From Planctomyces sp. (lineage in GTDB: Bacteria > Planctomycetota > Planctomycetia > Planctomycetales > Planctomycetaceae): 64,000 nucleotides of DNA. Within the stretch, counting starts at the first letter, position 1. Each line of letters begins with the position of its first letter. The notes below the pieces were generated by a model that did not search any database, was not told the DNA's origin, and saw only the letters and a program-made list of their open reading frames with translations. The translations under genes and the position numbers were made by a program. Below are positions 34,556 to 43,257 of this stretch, piece after piece. The stretch spans positions 1 through 64,000 of the forward strand of contig JAHBXW010000018.1 in the NCBI GenBank assembly GCA_019636235.1. Direction: 5' to 3'.

Positions 34556-36055
34556 ATGCACGGCATTGACGCCACACCCGCACCGCAGGACCTGGACCCG
34601 AACTCGTCGCGCCCCTGGTACTCCCTGTTGAACCGGTATCACTGGTTCGTGCTGGGCGTGGCCGCGCTGGGCTGGCTGTTCGACTGCCTCGATCAGCAGT
34701 TGTTCGTGCTGGCGCGGCCGGCGGCGATGGAGGGACTGCTGCCGACGGCCAGCCAGGCGGACCGGGTCTGGTGGGGGGACATCTCGACGTCGGTCTTCAT
34801 TGCCGGCTGGGCGACAGGCGGCCTGTTCTTCGGCATGCTGGGGGACCGGATCGGCCGTGCGAAGACGATGATCATCACGATCCTCGCCTACTCCCTGTGC
34901 ACCGGGCTGAGCGCAGCGTCGCGAACCGTGTACGACTTCGCGTTCTACCGCTTCCTGACGGGCCTGGGGGTCGGCGGGGAGTTCGCGGTCGGCGTGGCGC
35001 TGGTGGCGGAAGTGATGCCCGGCCGCGCCCGGCCCTATGCGCTGGGACTGCTGCAGGCGCTGTCGGCGATCGGCAACATTTCCGCGGCGATGATCAACCT
35101 GGGCCTGGGACTGGCCGACGGTGAAGGCCTGCCGATCGCTCCCTGGCGGATCATGTTTCTGATCGGCGCGTTCCCGGCGCTGCTGGCGCTGGTGATTCGC
35201 GCGCGGCTCAGGGAACCGGAAGCCTGGCAGCGGGCCTCGCACGACGGCCTCGTGCAGAAGCAACTCGGCTCGTACCGCGAACTGTTTTCGCATCCCGTCT
35301 GGCGGCGGCATGCGCTGCTGGGGCTGGTGCTCGCCTGTTCGGGCGTGATCGGCCTGTGGGCCATCGGGTTCTATTCGCCCGACCTGGCCCGCCGGGTGCA
35401 GCAGCCCGTGGCGATCGAGAAGGTGTACGCCGCGCAGATCAGCGCCGCCGAAGCCGCGAACGACACGCCCCGCGTGGAGCAACTGGCTCGCATCAGGGAC
35501 GACGTGCTGCAGCAGCGGGACAGCGCAGCGTCGGACGCCGACGTCCGCGATTCCACCGACCGCCTGGTCCGCGGAGAGCTGACCAAGTATCAGAGCGCCA
35601 TGGCCGTATGCATCAACATCGGCGCGTTCCTGGGCATGTTCTGCTTCGGGCCCGTGTCGCAGCGCATCGGCCGCAAACCGACCTTCGTCATCGCGCTGCT
35701 CGGCGCGTTCTTCAGCACGGCGGCCCTGTTCTGGCACCTCGAGGAGATGTGGCAGATCTTCGTGCTCGGGCCGATCATGGGCTTTTTCCAGCTGGCCCTG
35801 TTCGGCGGCTACGCGATCTACTTCCCCGAGCTGTTCCCCACGCGACTGCGGTCCACCGGCACGAGCTTCTGCTACAACGTCGGCCGGTTTCTGGCGGCCT
35901 TCGGCCCGCTGATCAAGTCTCAGCTCAACGTGTATTTCTCGGACACGTCCGAACCGATGCGCTACGCCGGAGTGACGATGTGCGTCGTGTTCCTGGTCGG
36001 GCTGGTCGTCCTGCCGTTCCTGCCCGAGACGCGCAATCAACCGCTGCCCGAGTGA
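34556..36055 (+). CDS. MFS transporter, paralogue of the 8-9.7 kb transporter
   Basis: A 499-residue major facilitator with about 12 helices: FDCLDQQLFVLARPAAME, GMLGDRIGRAKTMIIT, FGPVSQRIGRKPTFVIA and ELFPTRLRSTGTSFCYN. A hydrophilic segment of about 75 residues between helices 7 and 8 (VEQLARIRDDVLQQRD and so on) is helical and charged. The C-terminus ETRNQPLPE matches the other transporter's ETHRQPLPE. I start at ATG 34556 (MHGIDAT); sequence upstream is not membrane-like. It lies divergent to otsA/treS, so a sugar or metabolite substrate is plausible but not shown. Confidence 0.86.
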   Translation: MHGIDATPAPQDLDPNSSRPWYSLLNRYHWFVLGVAALGWLFDCLDQQLFVLARPAAMEGLLPTASQADRVWWGDISTSVFIAGWATGGLFFGMLGDRIGRAKTMIITILAYSLCTGLSAASRTVYDFAFYRFLTGLGVGGEFAVGVALVAEVMPGRARPYALGLLQALSAIGNISAAMINLGLGLADGEGLPIAPWRIMFLIGAFPALLALVIRARLREPEAWQRASHDGLVQKQLGSYRELFSHPVWRRHALLGLVLACSGVIGLWAIGFYSPDLARRVQQPVAIEKVYAAQISAAEAANDTPRVEQLARIRDDVLQQRDSAASDADVRDSTDRLVRGELTKYQSAMAVCINIGAFLGMFCFGPVSQRIGRKPTFVIALLGAFFSTAALFWHLEEMWQIFVLGPIMGFFQLALFGGYAIYFPELFPTRLRSTGTSFCYNVGRFLAAFGPLIKSQLNVYFSDTSEPMRYAGVTMCVVFLVGLVVLPFLPETRNQPLPE

Positions 36056-36075
36056 CCGGAGCGCTTCTCGGGGGA

Positions 36076-37920
36076 TCAGTTCGACTGATCAACCGGGTCG
36101 AGCGGCAGCGGCGGCAGGATCGCCGATTTGGGCATGGTGACGAGCGGAGGCTTGGGCGCCATCTGCGATGCGGTCCTGGGTTTCTCCAGCCCTTCCGTGT
36201 TCCGACGAACGATCTTCAGCGGCGGCGGGGACGGCGGATCGGCCGCCAGTTGCGGCTGGATCGGCAGGTCCTCGGGCGTCGGAACGATCGGCGTCGGCGG
36301 GTCCGGTTCCAGGGCGGCCGTGTCCATCGGCGGTTTGATCGCCGGCAGGTCCGGCAGCACCGGGGCGCCAGGCTCTTCCGCGGGCATCGAGTCCGCGGGC
36401 TGTTCCGGCATTGGAGCGGGAGGATCAGCGGCGGCGACTTGAGGCGGCTCGGGCGCTGTCTCCGGCATCGGCGGCGGATCGGGCATCGACTCCGGCGGCG
36501 GATCGTCGGACATCGGCGACGGCGCCTCCGACATCGGCATCGGCGTTTCGGACGGGGTCTCCGTCGTGGGCGTCTCGGCCGTGCCCGGAGGAGTGGGGGC
36601 GACGCCGATCGGCTGGTCCGGATCGCGCGAGGCGACCACCGGCGGCTTCGGGTCGCGGGGCGTGTTCTGCGCGAGCAACGGCTTGGGGTCGACAGGCGTG
36701 ATCGTCCGCGGGCTCATCCGCTCGCGATACAGCACCACGGCGTGCAGCGCGTGGAACAGCGGACCCGGGTCGATCTCCTGGTTGCTGAACTGCACCAGGT
36801 CCGTCGCCACGCGGCCCACCGCCGCCTTGACCCACTGCTCCTTCAACTGCTGTTGCGGCAGCGCCATCATCAGCCATTCCAGCATGTGGCCGGACGACTT
36901 GAGCCGTTCGTTGGGATCCTTCGTGTGGCCCACGTCCTTGAAGAAGTGGGCCGAGAACGAGCCGTCCTGATTCTGCATCCGGCGGGCCAGCTCGATGTGC
37001 CGCTGAATCTTCTGATCGGCCTCGACCCACACGCCGGCCAGCCGGCCATGCTTCTGCAGGTAGGAGTTCCGCGCGTAGCTCAGGGCAAACAATCCGTGCG
37101 TCCCGCCGCAGGGGGACCGGGTGACCTCGTCATTCGTCTGGATCCGGACCAGATCCTCCATGGCCCAGCGCCGCCCCTGGGCGTTCACCCAGTTGGCATC
37201 CGGCTCGATGTAGTGCGTCAGGAACCACAGCGTCCAACTGATCTCCTCGTTGGAATTCACCATCATCTGCGCGTGCCGGACCATGTCGGCCATGCTGACC
37301 GATTCGCCGTTGGCGACGCGGATGCGGTGATCGAGCGGCAGGTTGGCCATCGTCATCAGCGCCAGGAACTGATTGACGTGCCCCTCGAAGTAATAGGGCT
37401 GGGAGAACGGGTGGCCGCGCCCGCCATAGCGCGTCTTCTCGAACCAGTGCTCGCCGCGGAACACCGGATCCTGCGAGATCCAGTCCACTGCGCTGACCAT
37501 GCCGCGGTTCGTCTTGAGTTCCAGATCGTGTCGCAGCGCGAGCAGACCGTGCATGATCTGCCACGGAGTGTGCTGCATCTGCGGGCCGATGTTCTCGGCG
37601 TTGAGGAACCGCCGCTTGGTGATGCGGATGGCCTCCTCGACGCGGCGCAGCACGGGATCTTCGGGATCGTCGGGGCTGTTCAGACCCGCGTAATTATTCG
37701 CCGGGGGCGCGTTGGGCACGTCCGGCGGCTTCTGGATCCTGGGCGCCTCTTCGGGCTGATCCTTCTGATCTTTCGCCTTCCGCCCCAGCCGGAACAGCGC
37801 GGCCGGCGTGAAGCCCTTGTCGGCGCCCGGCAGCAGCGTCGCGAAGGCCGTCACCAGCAGGAGGCTGAGCAGCACCGCCATGCGGCGTCCCGACTGCGGC
37901 GGCGGATTGAACCGACTCAT
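36076..37920 (-). CDS. Membrane-anchored toroid-like protein with Pro-rich tail
   Basis: A 614-residue protein I cannot name. A signal anchor (MAVLLSLLLVTAFATLLPGA, about 14-33) is followed by a helical alpha/alpha-toroid-like domain (about 65-400: ITKRRFLNAENIGPQMQHTP, WQIMHGLLALRH, RMQNQDGSFSAHFF, LEWLMMALPQQQL). Residues about 410-614 are very rich in Pro, Glu and Met (SETPMPMSEAPSPMSDDPPP) and probably disordered. It resembles the exported toroid protein at 24.7 kb in fold type only. AAGGAGGGG lies before ATG 37920. It is convergent with the MFS gene with a 20-nt gap. Confidence 0.72.
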   Translation of the reverse strand: MSRFNPPPQSGRRMAVLLSLLLVTAFATLLPGADKGFTPAALFRLGRKAKDQKDQPEEAPRIQKPPDVPNAPPANNYAGLNSPDDPEDPVLRRVEEAIRITKRRFLNAENIGPQMQHTPWQIMHGLLALRHDLELKTNRGMVSAVDWISQDPVFRGEHWFEKTRYGGRGHPFSQPYYFEGHVNQFLALMTMANLPLDHRIRVANGESVSMADMVRHAQMMVNSNEEISWTLWFLTHYIEPDANWVNAQGRRWAMEDLVRIQTNDEVTRSPCGGTHGLFALSYARNSYLQKHGRLAGVWVEADQKIQRHIELARRMQNQDGSFSAHFFKDVGHTKDPNERLKSSGHMLEWLMMALPQQQLKEQWVKAAVGRVATDLVQFSNQEIDPGPLFHALHAVVLYRERMSPRTITPVDPKPLLAQNTPRDPKPPVVASRDPDQPIGVAPTPPGTAETPTTETPSETPMPMSEAPSPMSDDPPPESMPDPPPMPETAPEPPQVAAADPPAPMPEQPADSMPAEEPGAPVLPDLPAIKPPMDTAALEPDPPTPIVPTPEDLPIQPQLAADPPSPPPLKIVRRNTEGLEKPRTASQMAPKPPLVTMPKSAILPPLPLDPVDQSN

Positions 37921-38192
37921 GGGCCTCACCCCTCCTTGAGCTTCCGGACGTCGCGACCGCGACGTCGGCGCCGGCGGCCTCCCACCGCCGTCCACTGGGT
38001 CATCAAATGCGCCGCGGGACCGTACTGGAAACGCCGGACGCCGGAAAGATGACTTTGGACCGCGGCGCATCAGGACGCCGCGCGCCGGACCAACCCGCAG
38101 AATTCGCCGAATTCCGCGCGATACCTCGCATCGCCCCCCCGGGTTCTATGTCTTGTGAGATGTCTGGTTCAGCACTCGGACTCAGGTGAGTT

Positions 38193-39590
38193 ATGACGAA
38201 GTGGGCGAGGATCGCGGCCTGCGCCGCGGCGATGGCGGCGGCGTACACAGGCGCACGCGCCGACGATGCGGAGCCGATCCCGGGCGCCGCGCGGGATTCG
38301 CAGGATGTGGTGCGCGGCCAGGACGCCGGACGTCCGGGCCCGGGACGCTTTCGCGGTCGCGACGATGGACCGGGGCCCAATCGTGAGGCCCAGCCGGAGT
38401 TCAGCCGGGATCAGGTCCGCCAGCTGTTCGAGCGGCTGCTGGCCGAACTCAGTCGCTCCTCGGAACCGCAAGGAGGCCAACCGCCGCAAGGCCGCGCTGA
38501 CGATCGACGCGCGCCGGAACGCGCCATCGGCAGGAGCGGTCGCGGCGGTCCCGGACCAGACCGGCAGGGGCCTCCTGAACGTCGCTTCGGCCCCGGCGCG
38601 GATCGCGGTCCCGAGCGTCCGCTCGCAACGCGGCCTCAGTCGGGAGAGTCTGACGCGGCGCGAGCGCCCTTTCCCTTCCGGCCCGCCATCATCCTCGTCC
38701 TGGATCGGAATGGCGATGGCCGCGTCAGCCGCGAAGAACTGGCTCGCGCCGTCGAGCGGTTTGAAACACTGGATCGCGACGGCGACGGACAACTCGACCT
38801 GCGCGAGCTGCTGAGCCGCGGCGACGGCCCCGACCGGGGCGGATTCGGTCCTGGCGCGGCGCGGTTCGGTGAAGGCCGCGGATTCGGAGGCGGGGGATTC
38901 GGCCGAGGGGAGTTTGGGCGAGGCGAATTTGGTCGAGGGGAGTTCGGACCGCGCGAACCGGGTCGGCCGCAACGGCCGGAATTCGACCGCGGCGATGATC
39001 GTCGCCCCGGCGAGGCCCGCGGACCGGATGGACCTGGACGGCAGGATGGCGATCGCCCCCGTCCAGAAGCGCAGGGTCGCCCGGGACCGGATGACCGCAG
39101 TGCCGAGGGACCGCGCGGCTTTGATGGCCGTCGGGGACCGTTCGCACGCGGTCCGGAAGGACGCGGTCCGGAAGGACGTGGACCGGAAGGGCGTGGACCC
39201 GAAGGGCGTGGACCCGAAGGACGTGGACCCGAAGGACGTGGACCCGAAGGACGTGGACCCGAAGGACGCGGTCCGGAAGGACGTGGTCCCGAAGGGCGTG
39301 GACCCGAAGGACGTGGACCCGAAGGACGCGGTCCGGAAGGACGTGGTCCCGAAGGACGTGGTCCGGAAGGACGTGGACCGCGCGGACCCCGGAACATTGA
39401 GCGCGGCGGCCGCGGAGCCGGACCGTTCTCTCAGCTCGATCCCAACGACGACGGCGTCATCACTCGCGATGAAGCCAATGACCGGCTCGCTGCTCGGTTC
39501 GACGCCATCGATTCCGACGGGGATGGCCGGATCACTCGTGAGGAACTCCGGCTCGCGTTCGAAAATCGCCTCGACGCCTCCGGCGAATGA
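38193..39590 (+). CDS. Exported EF-hand protein with a GPEGR tandem-repeat linker
   Basis: A 465-residue exported calcium-binding-type protein. After the signal peptide (ARIAACAAAMAAAYTGARAD) come two pairs of EF-hand loops: LDRNGDGRVSREE and LDRDGDGQLDLRE near 170-210, and LDPNDDGVITRDE and IDSDGDGRITREE near 415-455. All have the D-x-[DN]-x-[DN]G pattern needed to bind calcium. Between the pairs is a 200-residue Gly/Arg/Pro/Glu-rich linker containing 15 GPEGR units (39150-39374). The ATG at 38193 starts the leader. It is a single gene with a hairpin 45 nt after the stop. Periplasmic calcium binding is inferred from the motifs. Confidence 0.85.
   Translation: MTKWARIAACAAAMAAAYTGARADDAEPIPGAARDSQDVVRGQDAGRPGPGRFRGRDDGPGPNREAQPEFSRDQVRQLFERLLAELSRSSEPQGGQPPQGRADDRRAPERAIGRSGRGGPGPDRQGPPERRFGPGADRGPERPLATRPQSGESDAARAPFPFRPAIILVLDRNGDGRVSREELARAVERFETLDRDGDGQLDLRELLSRGDGPDRGGFGPGAARFGEGRGFGGGGFGRGEFGRGEFGRGEFGPREPGRPQRPEFDRGDDRRPGEARGPDGPGRQDGDRPRPEAQGRPGPDDRSAEGPRGFDGRRGPFARGPEGRGPEGRGPEGRGPEGRGPEGRGPEGRGPEGRGPEGRGPEGRGPEGRGPEGRGPEGRGPEGRGPEGRGPEGRGPRGPRNIERGGRGAGPFSQLDPNDDGVITRDEANDRLAARFDAIDSDGDGRITREELRLAFENRLDASGE
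39150..39374 (+). repeat. 15 tandem copies of a 15-bp unit (GPEGR)
   Basis: The unit, in the form GGACCCGAAGGACGT with third-position variation (GGTCCG/GGACCC, GGGCGT/GGACGC), repeats in phase from 39150 and encodes GPEGR each time. Variants cluster in blocks (three GGxCCG units, then GGACCC units, then mixed), which suggests slippage or unequal exchange. It ends at GGACCGCGCGGACCC. Confidence 0.9.
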
Positions 39591-39634
39591 CAGGCGGCGC
39601 GCGCCACCCAGGAGGATGACTCCCTCTGGCGGCC

Positions 39635-39660
39635 CGACCCCGCGCACCCGCGCGGGGTCG
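39635..39660 (+). terminator. Hairpin after the EF-hand gene
   Basis: An 11-bp GC-rich stem (CGACCCCGCGC, loop ACCC, GCGCGGGGTCG) 45 nt after the TGA. No T-run follows. Confidence 0.5.
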
Positions 39661-39708
39661 TGTCGTTCAGGGACCTGCCGCGGCCGCCCGGCTGCTCCGT
39701 GCGTGCGA

Positions 39709-39714
39709 TATACT
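39709..39714 (+). promoter_or_regulatory. Candidate -10 element (TATACT) for the MazG-like gene
   Basis: TATACT lies 36 nt before ATG 39751 and downstream of the terminator-like hairpin. No strong -35. Confidence 0.4.
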
Positions 39715-39750
39715 CCCCCCATTCCGCTTCGTGAATCCGGGAGTCGACGC

Positions 39751-40062
39751 ATGGCCGAGTCGTTGTCGTTGTCTGAGCTGCAGTCGCTGATTGATCGCAT
39801 GTATTCCCGCAAGGACGAAGCGCGCGGCGTCGACGGGACATTCATGTGGCTGATGGAGGAAGTCGGCGAACTGGCGGCCGCTCTCCGCAGCGGCACGCAG
39901 CAGGAGCAGGCCCGGGAGTTCGCGGACGTGCTCGCCTGGCTGGCGACGATTGCGAACGTCGCCGGCATCGACCTCAACGCGGCCGTCCTGGAGAAATATG
40001 GGCGCGGCTGCCCCGGCTGCGGGCAGATGGTCTGCGCCTGCGGCGATGCCGAAAAGCCATAG
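39751..40062 (+). CDS. MazG-like nucleotide pyrophosphohydrolase with Cys-rich tail
   Basis: A 103-residue all-helical protein of the MazG/NTP-PPase class, which hydrolyses NTPs or dNTPs to monophosphates and PPi. FMWLMEEVGELAAALRSG carries the E-x2-E pair and REFADVLAWLATIANVAGID the E-x3-D pair, together forming the magnesium site. The C-terminus (KYGRGCPGCGQMVCACGDAE) adds four cysteines in CPxC and CxC pairs, a possible zinc knuckle not usual for the family. The frame is open far upstream over the EF-hand gene, but ATG 39751, preceded by GGGAG, gives the family length. Confidence 0.85.
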   Translation: MAESLSLSELQSLIDRMYSRKDEARGVDGTFMWLMEEVGELAAALRSGTQQEQAREFADVLAWLATIANVAGIDLNAAVLEKYGRGCPGCGQMVCACGDAEKP

Positions 40063-40079
40063 GCCGAGTCAATCAAGAA

Positions 40080-40105
40080 CACGGGGGCGTTGCATCGCCC
40101 CCGTG
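40080..40105. terminator. Bidirectional-looking hairpin between convergent genes
   Basis: A perfect 10-bp stem (CACGGGGGCG, loop TTGCAT, CGCCCCCGTG) midway between the convergent MazG-like and ferritin-like genes. Strong stem but no T-run on either side. Confidence 0.6.
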
Positions 40106-40131
40106 GCTGATCTTGCGCAGAACCGTGGGGC

Positions 40132-40635
40132 TCAGTGCCCCGAATCGAGTTCCGCCAGGAAACCGCGGAACTGCGACCAGTGCGCGTCCTCATCGGAAAG
40201 CAGCTGCGTGCACAGGTCGGCCGTCACCGGATCATCGTCCGACGTCGCGCGAATGATGTCGCGGTAATGGGCGATGGCCCCCTCCTCCGCGGCCAGCACG
40301 CCCTCCACCACCGACCGCACATCGGTCGTGGACTGCGGCGGACGCAACGACTCCTGATCGAACTGCAGCTCCAGGGACCCCGGCACACGCCCGCCCAGCT
40401 GCTTGATCCGTTCCGCCAGCCGCCGCGCGTGCCCCAGTTCCTCGGTGACGTCGGCCGCCAGCGACCGCTTCACTTCCTCGGCGCGGATGCCGTCCAGGTG
40501 AACGCTGTTCGCGAGATAGTTGGCGACTGTCTCGATCTCCATCCGGTACGCCTTCTGGAGGAGGGCGATCGTTTCACCGGCGTTGGGAAGCGGTTCGCTG
40601 AGGCTGCGGTGAGCTGTGGACTTCTTCTCGGCCAT
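40132..40635 (-). CDS. Ferritin-like / bacterioferritin-type protein
   Basis: A 167-residue four-helix-bundle protein. Iron-site residues are visible in MEIETVANYL (helix 1), DVTEELGHARRLAERI with the E-x2-H pattern (helix 2), AAEEGAIAHYRDII (helix 3) and LLSDEDAHWSQFRGFL (helix 4). It may oxidise and store iron or protect against peroxide. The N-terminal 20 residues are polar and disordered. It opens the stress-type gene group that continues to about 48 kb, but points the other way from it. I could not decide between bacterioferritin and Dps-like because no haem ligand is clear. Confidence 0.8.
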   Translation of the reverse strand: MAEKKSTAHRSLSEPLPNAGETIALLQKAYRMEIETVANYLANSVHLDGIRAEEVKRSLAADVTEELGHARRLAERIKQLGGRVPGSLELQFDQESLRPPQSTTDVRSVVEGVLAAEEGAIAHYRDIIRATSDDDPVTADLCTQLLSDEDAHWSQFRGFLAELDSGH

Positions 40636-41054
40636 GTCTGACTCCTGACTCCTGGGATCGTCCGATCAAGCAGTCGTCCCGCGGCGCGTCGGACGGCGTC
40701 GTCGCGGTCGGAATCGCGGGTCGGCCCCGTGTTCTCGAATGCCCGTCAAACCGTGCAACCGGTATGCCGAGGCCCTGTCGGCCCGGCCCCCGCGCGACGG
40801 AACCTGGTTCGCGACCGCACGCCGGCAATGGCCATCGAACGCTCACCGACCAGGCCCCCGGAGGCATGCCCTGCGCGACGCATCACGAGAGCTGAAAATG
40901 CCTTACGTGTGATTGACCGCCCCCAGACGGCCGCCGCCAAAGCGATTCGGCACGCCGGCTGCATTTGTGGTCTCTTCGGAATGAGACGACAGAATGACGC
41001 GGCTTGGCTGTTGTGGCCCGTCGCGGCTGCCCTTATCACACAAGGAGTTCACCG
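40636..41054. other. 419-nt divergent intergenic region
   Basis: It separates the ferritin-like gene from csbD. Only the AAGGAG site before 41055 is clear; I see no gene and no convincing promoter. Confidence 0.45.
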
Positions 41055-41267
41055 ATGAATGCCGATCAGTTGAAAGGCAACTGGAAGATCTTTCGCGGAA
41101 AAGTGAAGGAGAAGTGGGGCCAGTTGACTGACGACGAACTCGATGTCGTCGACGGTCGGATGGATCAATTGAGCGGCGCGATCCAGCGTCGTTATGGCCT
41201 CGCCAAGGAGGAAACGGAGAAGGAGCTGGACCGGCTGTTCGCCCAGTGCGACACCGAGTGTCGCTGA
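41055..41267 (+). CDS. CsbD family stress protein
   Basis: A 70-residue CsbD protein with the signature MNADQLKGNWKIFRGKVKEK followed by WGQLTDDELDVVDGRMDQL and a helical end. CsbD-like proteins are made under general stress in many bacteria; their molecular role is unknown. A strong AAGGAG precedes ATG 41055, which decides the start over an earlier in-frame one. It is the first of two CsbD-like genes here. Confidence 0.93.
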   Translation: MNADQLKGNWKIFRGKVKEKWGQLTDDELDVVDGRMDQLSGAIQRRYGLAKEETEKELDRLFAQCDTECR

Positions 41268-41356
41268 GTTCGTCGAGGTGTTTCGCGGCCTGTCGGCGCG
41301 ATTCCGCCAGGCCGCGACTTTTCCTGCTCCCCTGTTCGTGAACGGACGGTTGACCT

Positions 41357-41578
41357 GTGGTTGCCGGAGCTTCCAATCATCTGAACGCCGACTGGGCGGA
41401 TCGAGCTCGCCAGCAGTGGCCGTTCCTGTCTCCCGGCGATCTCGACGAGATCGGCGGGCGGGTGGATCGGCTGTACCGCATCCTGCTGAAGCACCAGGTC
41501 TCCCGCGGCGACGCCGCCGCGCAGCTCCATCAGTTCATGAGCCACGAACGTCGCACTTGCAGTTGCAGCGCTGGCTGA
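41357..41578 (+). CDS. Second, divergent CsbD-like small protein
   Basis: A 73-residue protein beginning with GTG. The centre (WPFLSPGDLDEIGGRVDRLY, RILLKHQVSRGDAAAQLHQF) follows the CsbD-like pattern W-x2-L-x2-D-L-x2-I-x-G-x-x-x-x-L, which suggests a distant relative of the gene just upstream. The Cys-containing tail (RRTCSCSAG) is unusual. No good Shine-Dalgarno is visible, so expression is uncertain. It is co-directional with csbD after 89 nt. Confidence 0.5.
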   Translation: MVAGASNHLNADWADRARQQWPFLSPGDLDEIGGRVDRLYRILLKHQVSRGDAAAQLHQFMSHERRTCSCSAG

Positions 41579-42236
41579 ACGCCGCGCGGCCGGATCACGA
41601 CTTGCACGATCCGCTCGCCGCTCACTTCGGGTCCCAACGCTTCGAGTTGCTGCTCTCCGAACGGCCGCCTCTTTCTCGCCGTCCGCTCTGCTGACTCTCC
41701 GAACGCGGCGCAACGCGTCGCCGCACGCGTCGGGATCGCTTGAGATCAACACGACTTCTCGCTTCGGTCCCTCTGCACGAGTCAGCCAGGGCACTGCACG
41801 CGGCTCGGCTGTCGCCGGTCCGCGGTTCCGTCGTGGTGGATCGGCGCCCCCTTCAGGAAACGCCGCCAGCGGTCGGGCGGCATTCGCGCGACGTGTCCAA
41901 CGACCCGCCAGAACGGGCGGCCTGCCGAAATCGGAATTGAATTCTTCGCCGCCGCCCCGCGGCCAATCATCGATGCATGTGGATGTTTCGATCCCGCGCC
42001 ATCGCTTGAGGTTGCATGCGGTCGGCGACTGGATCGGCCGCCTCGCTGATCGGCCCGCATCGGCGTCAAGTCGCCGGACCGCAGGGGCGATTGCCAGCCC
42101 AACGGCACGGCGGCTGCATTGCTGCTCGGGCGTGATGAGCTTTCAACGGCTGCCTGGCCGAGCCCGAAGTCCGGGCGTTCCGGGGAGCGTCTTCCCGCTG
42201 GCCAGCCGGCCTCTCAAGATCGAGGAGCATAGTACG
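41579..42236. other. 658-nt region without a recognised gene
   Basis: Several short frames exist on both strands, but none has a ribosome site, family resemblance or balanced composition. The GAGGAG before 42237 belongs to the lipoprotein gene. Confidence 0.4.
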
Positions 42237-42842
42237 ATGTCACGTCAGGGAATCTTTGGATTGGGAATCGCCGGCGCGCTCGCCTTCGCCGGATGCGGAA
42301 CGGATCAGGCCGACGTCATGGAAGCGCGGCGCGATCTCGAAGAGACGCAGATCGATGCGTCACGGCAGGTCGCGGAAGCCGAACAGGACGCCGCGGAGAT
42401 CCGTCACGAGGCGATGCGCTACAACGCTGAGAACCAGGCGGAAGCCGAGCGCGACGCCGCGGAAACGGTCCGCGACGCCCGTGAAGACGCGGCCGAGGAC
42501 ATTCAGGACGCCCGTGAGGATCTCCGCGAGACCGAGCGGGATGCCGCTGAAACGGCTGCGGAGCGCCGCGATGACGGCCTGACGACCGGCGCCGCGCTGA
42601 ATACGGATGTCTCCCGCAAGCAGGCGGATGTCGCCGCCGCCGAGCAGAAGCTCGACGCCGCGCAGCAGCGTCTGGCCGACGCCCAGGCCGCGTTCCGCAC
42701 GGCTCAGGCCGGTGAGAACCAGGCCGAGATCGACGCCGCCCAGGAAGCGGTCGAAACCGCCCAGAGCGATGTCGACAACGCCCGCCAGGAACTGGCGGAC
42801 GAACAGCAGGAACTGGCCCGACTGCAGAACCCGACTCAGTAA
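42237..42842 (+). CDS. Coiled-coil lipoprotein
   Basis: A 201-residue lipoprotein. The leader ends in a lipobox (LAFAGC, Cys20), so it should be attached to a membrane. The rest is almost entirely Ala/Glu/Asp/Arg/Gln heptad-type sequence (RDAREDAAEDIQDAREDLRE, KQADVAAAEQKLDAAQQRLA), predicting two long coiled coils broken by a short linker (RRDDGLTTGAALNTD). It may be a structural spacer or tether in the periplasm. GAGGAG precedes ATG 42237; the open frame 100 codons upstream is not used. The GlsB-type gene follows after 151 nt. Confidence 0.8.
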   Translation: MSRQGIFGLGIAGALAFAGCGTDQADVMEARRDLEETQIDASRQVAEAEQDAAEIRHEAMRYNAENQAEAERDAAETVRDAREDAAEDIQDAREDLRETERDAAETAAERRDDGLTTGAALNTDVSRKQADVAAAEQKLDAAQQRLADAQAAFRTAQAGENQAEIDAAQEAVETAQSDVDNARQELADEQQELARLQNPTQ

Positions 42843-42993
42843 TCTGAGTCAGACGTCGGGTGAGAGGTCGCGAACCGGTTGGCCCCGCGAGGTCGGCCGG
42901 TTCGCTTTGCATTCGCACCTTGGGGCGAACAGTCTTTAAGAAAAAGTCGTCGGCAACGATCCACATCCGGGGAACACAGAGAGGTATCGCAAC

Positions 42994-43257
42994 ATGGAAC
43001 TGCTTGGCGCAATTCTGGGATGGTGCTTGTTCGGAGTGCTGGCGGGCGGCCTGGCGCGCCTGCTGGTTCCGGGACCGCAGCCGATGGGCTGCCTGGGGAC
43101 GATTTTGCTGGGCGTGGCCGGATCCTTTACCGGCGGCTTCGCCGTGTGGCTGTTGAGCGGCGGCAGCCCGCTGCAGCCGTCAGGATTCATCGCTTCGCTG
43201 CTGGGCGCGATCGTCATTCTCGTGCTCGCGAATCGCAATCGCCGCCGCCGGATCTGA
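42994..43257 (+). CDS. GlsB/YeaQ/YmgE family stress-response membrane protein
   Basis: An 87-residue membrane protein with the transglycosylase-associated (GlsB/YeaQ) signature: [39 protein letters not shown] and [17 protein letters not shown]. Three membrane helices and a basic C-terminus are expected. Such proteins are induced by acid or envelope stress; biochemical function is unknown. It fits with the CsbD genes upstream. A strong intrinsic terminator follows at 43315. Confidence 0.92.
   Translation: MELLGAILGWCLFGVLAGGLARLLVPGPQPMGCLGTILLGVAGSFTGGFAVWLLSGGSPLQPSGFIASLLGAIVILVLANRNRRRRI

Noticed and set aside
39150-39374. Possible CRISPR array
   Set aside because: Units are 15 bp with no spacers and translate in phase inside a gene; there are no cas genes.
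38869-39750. An open frame running into the MazG-like gene from inside the EF-hand gene
   Set aside because: The residues are VDPKDVDPKD-type products of the 15-bp repeat. The MazG-like protein begins at 39751 after GGGAG.
41740-41940. A 66-codon plus-strand frame in the gap after the CsbD-like gene
   Set aside because: No ribosome site, Arg-rich composition and no family likeness.
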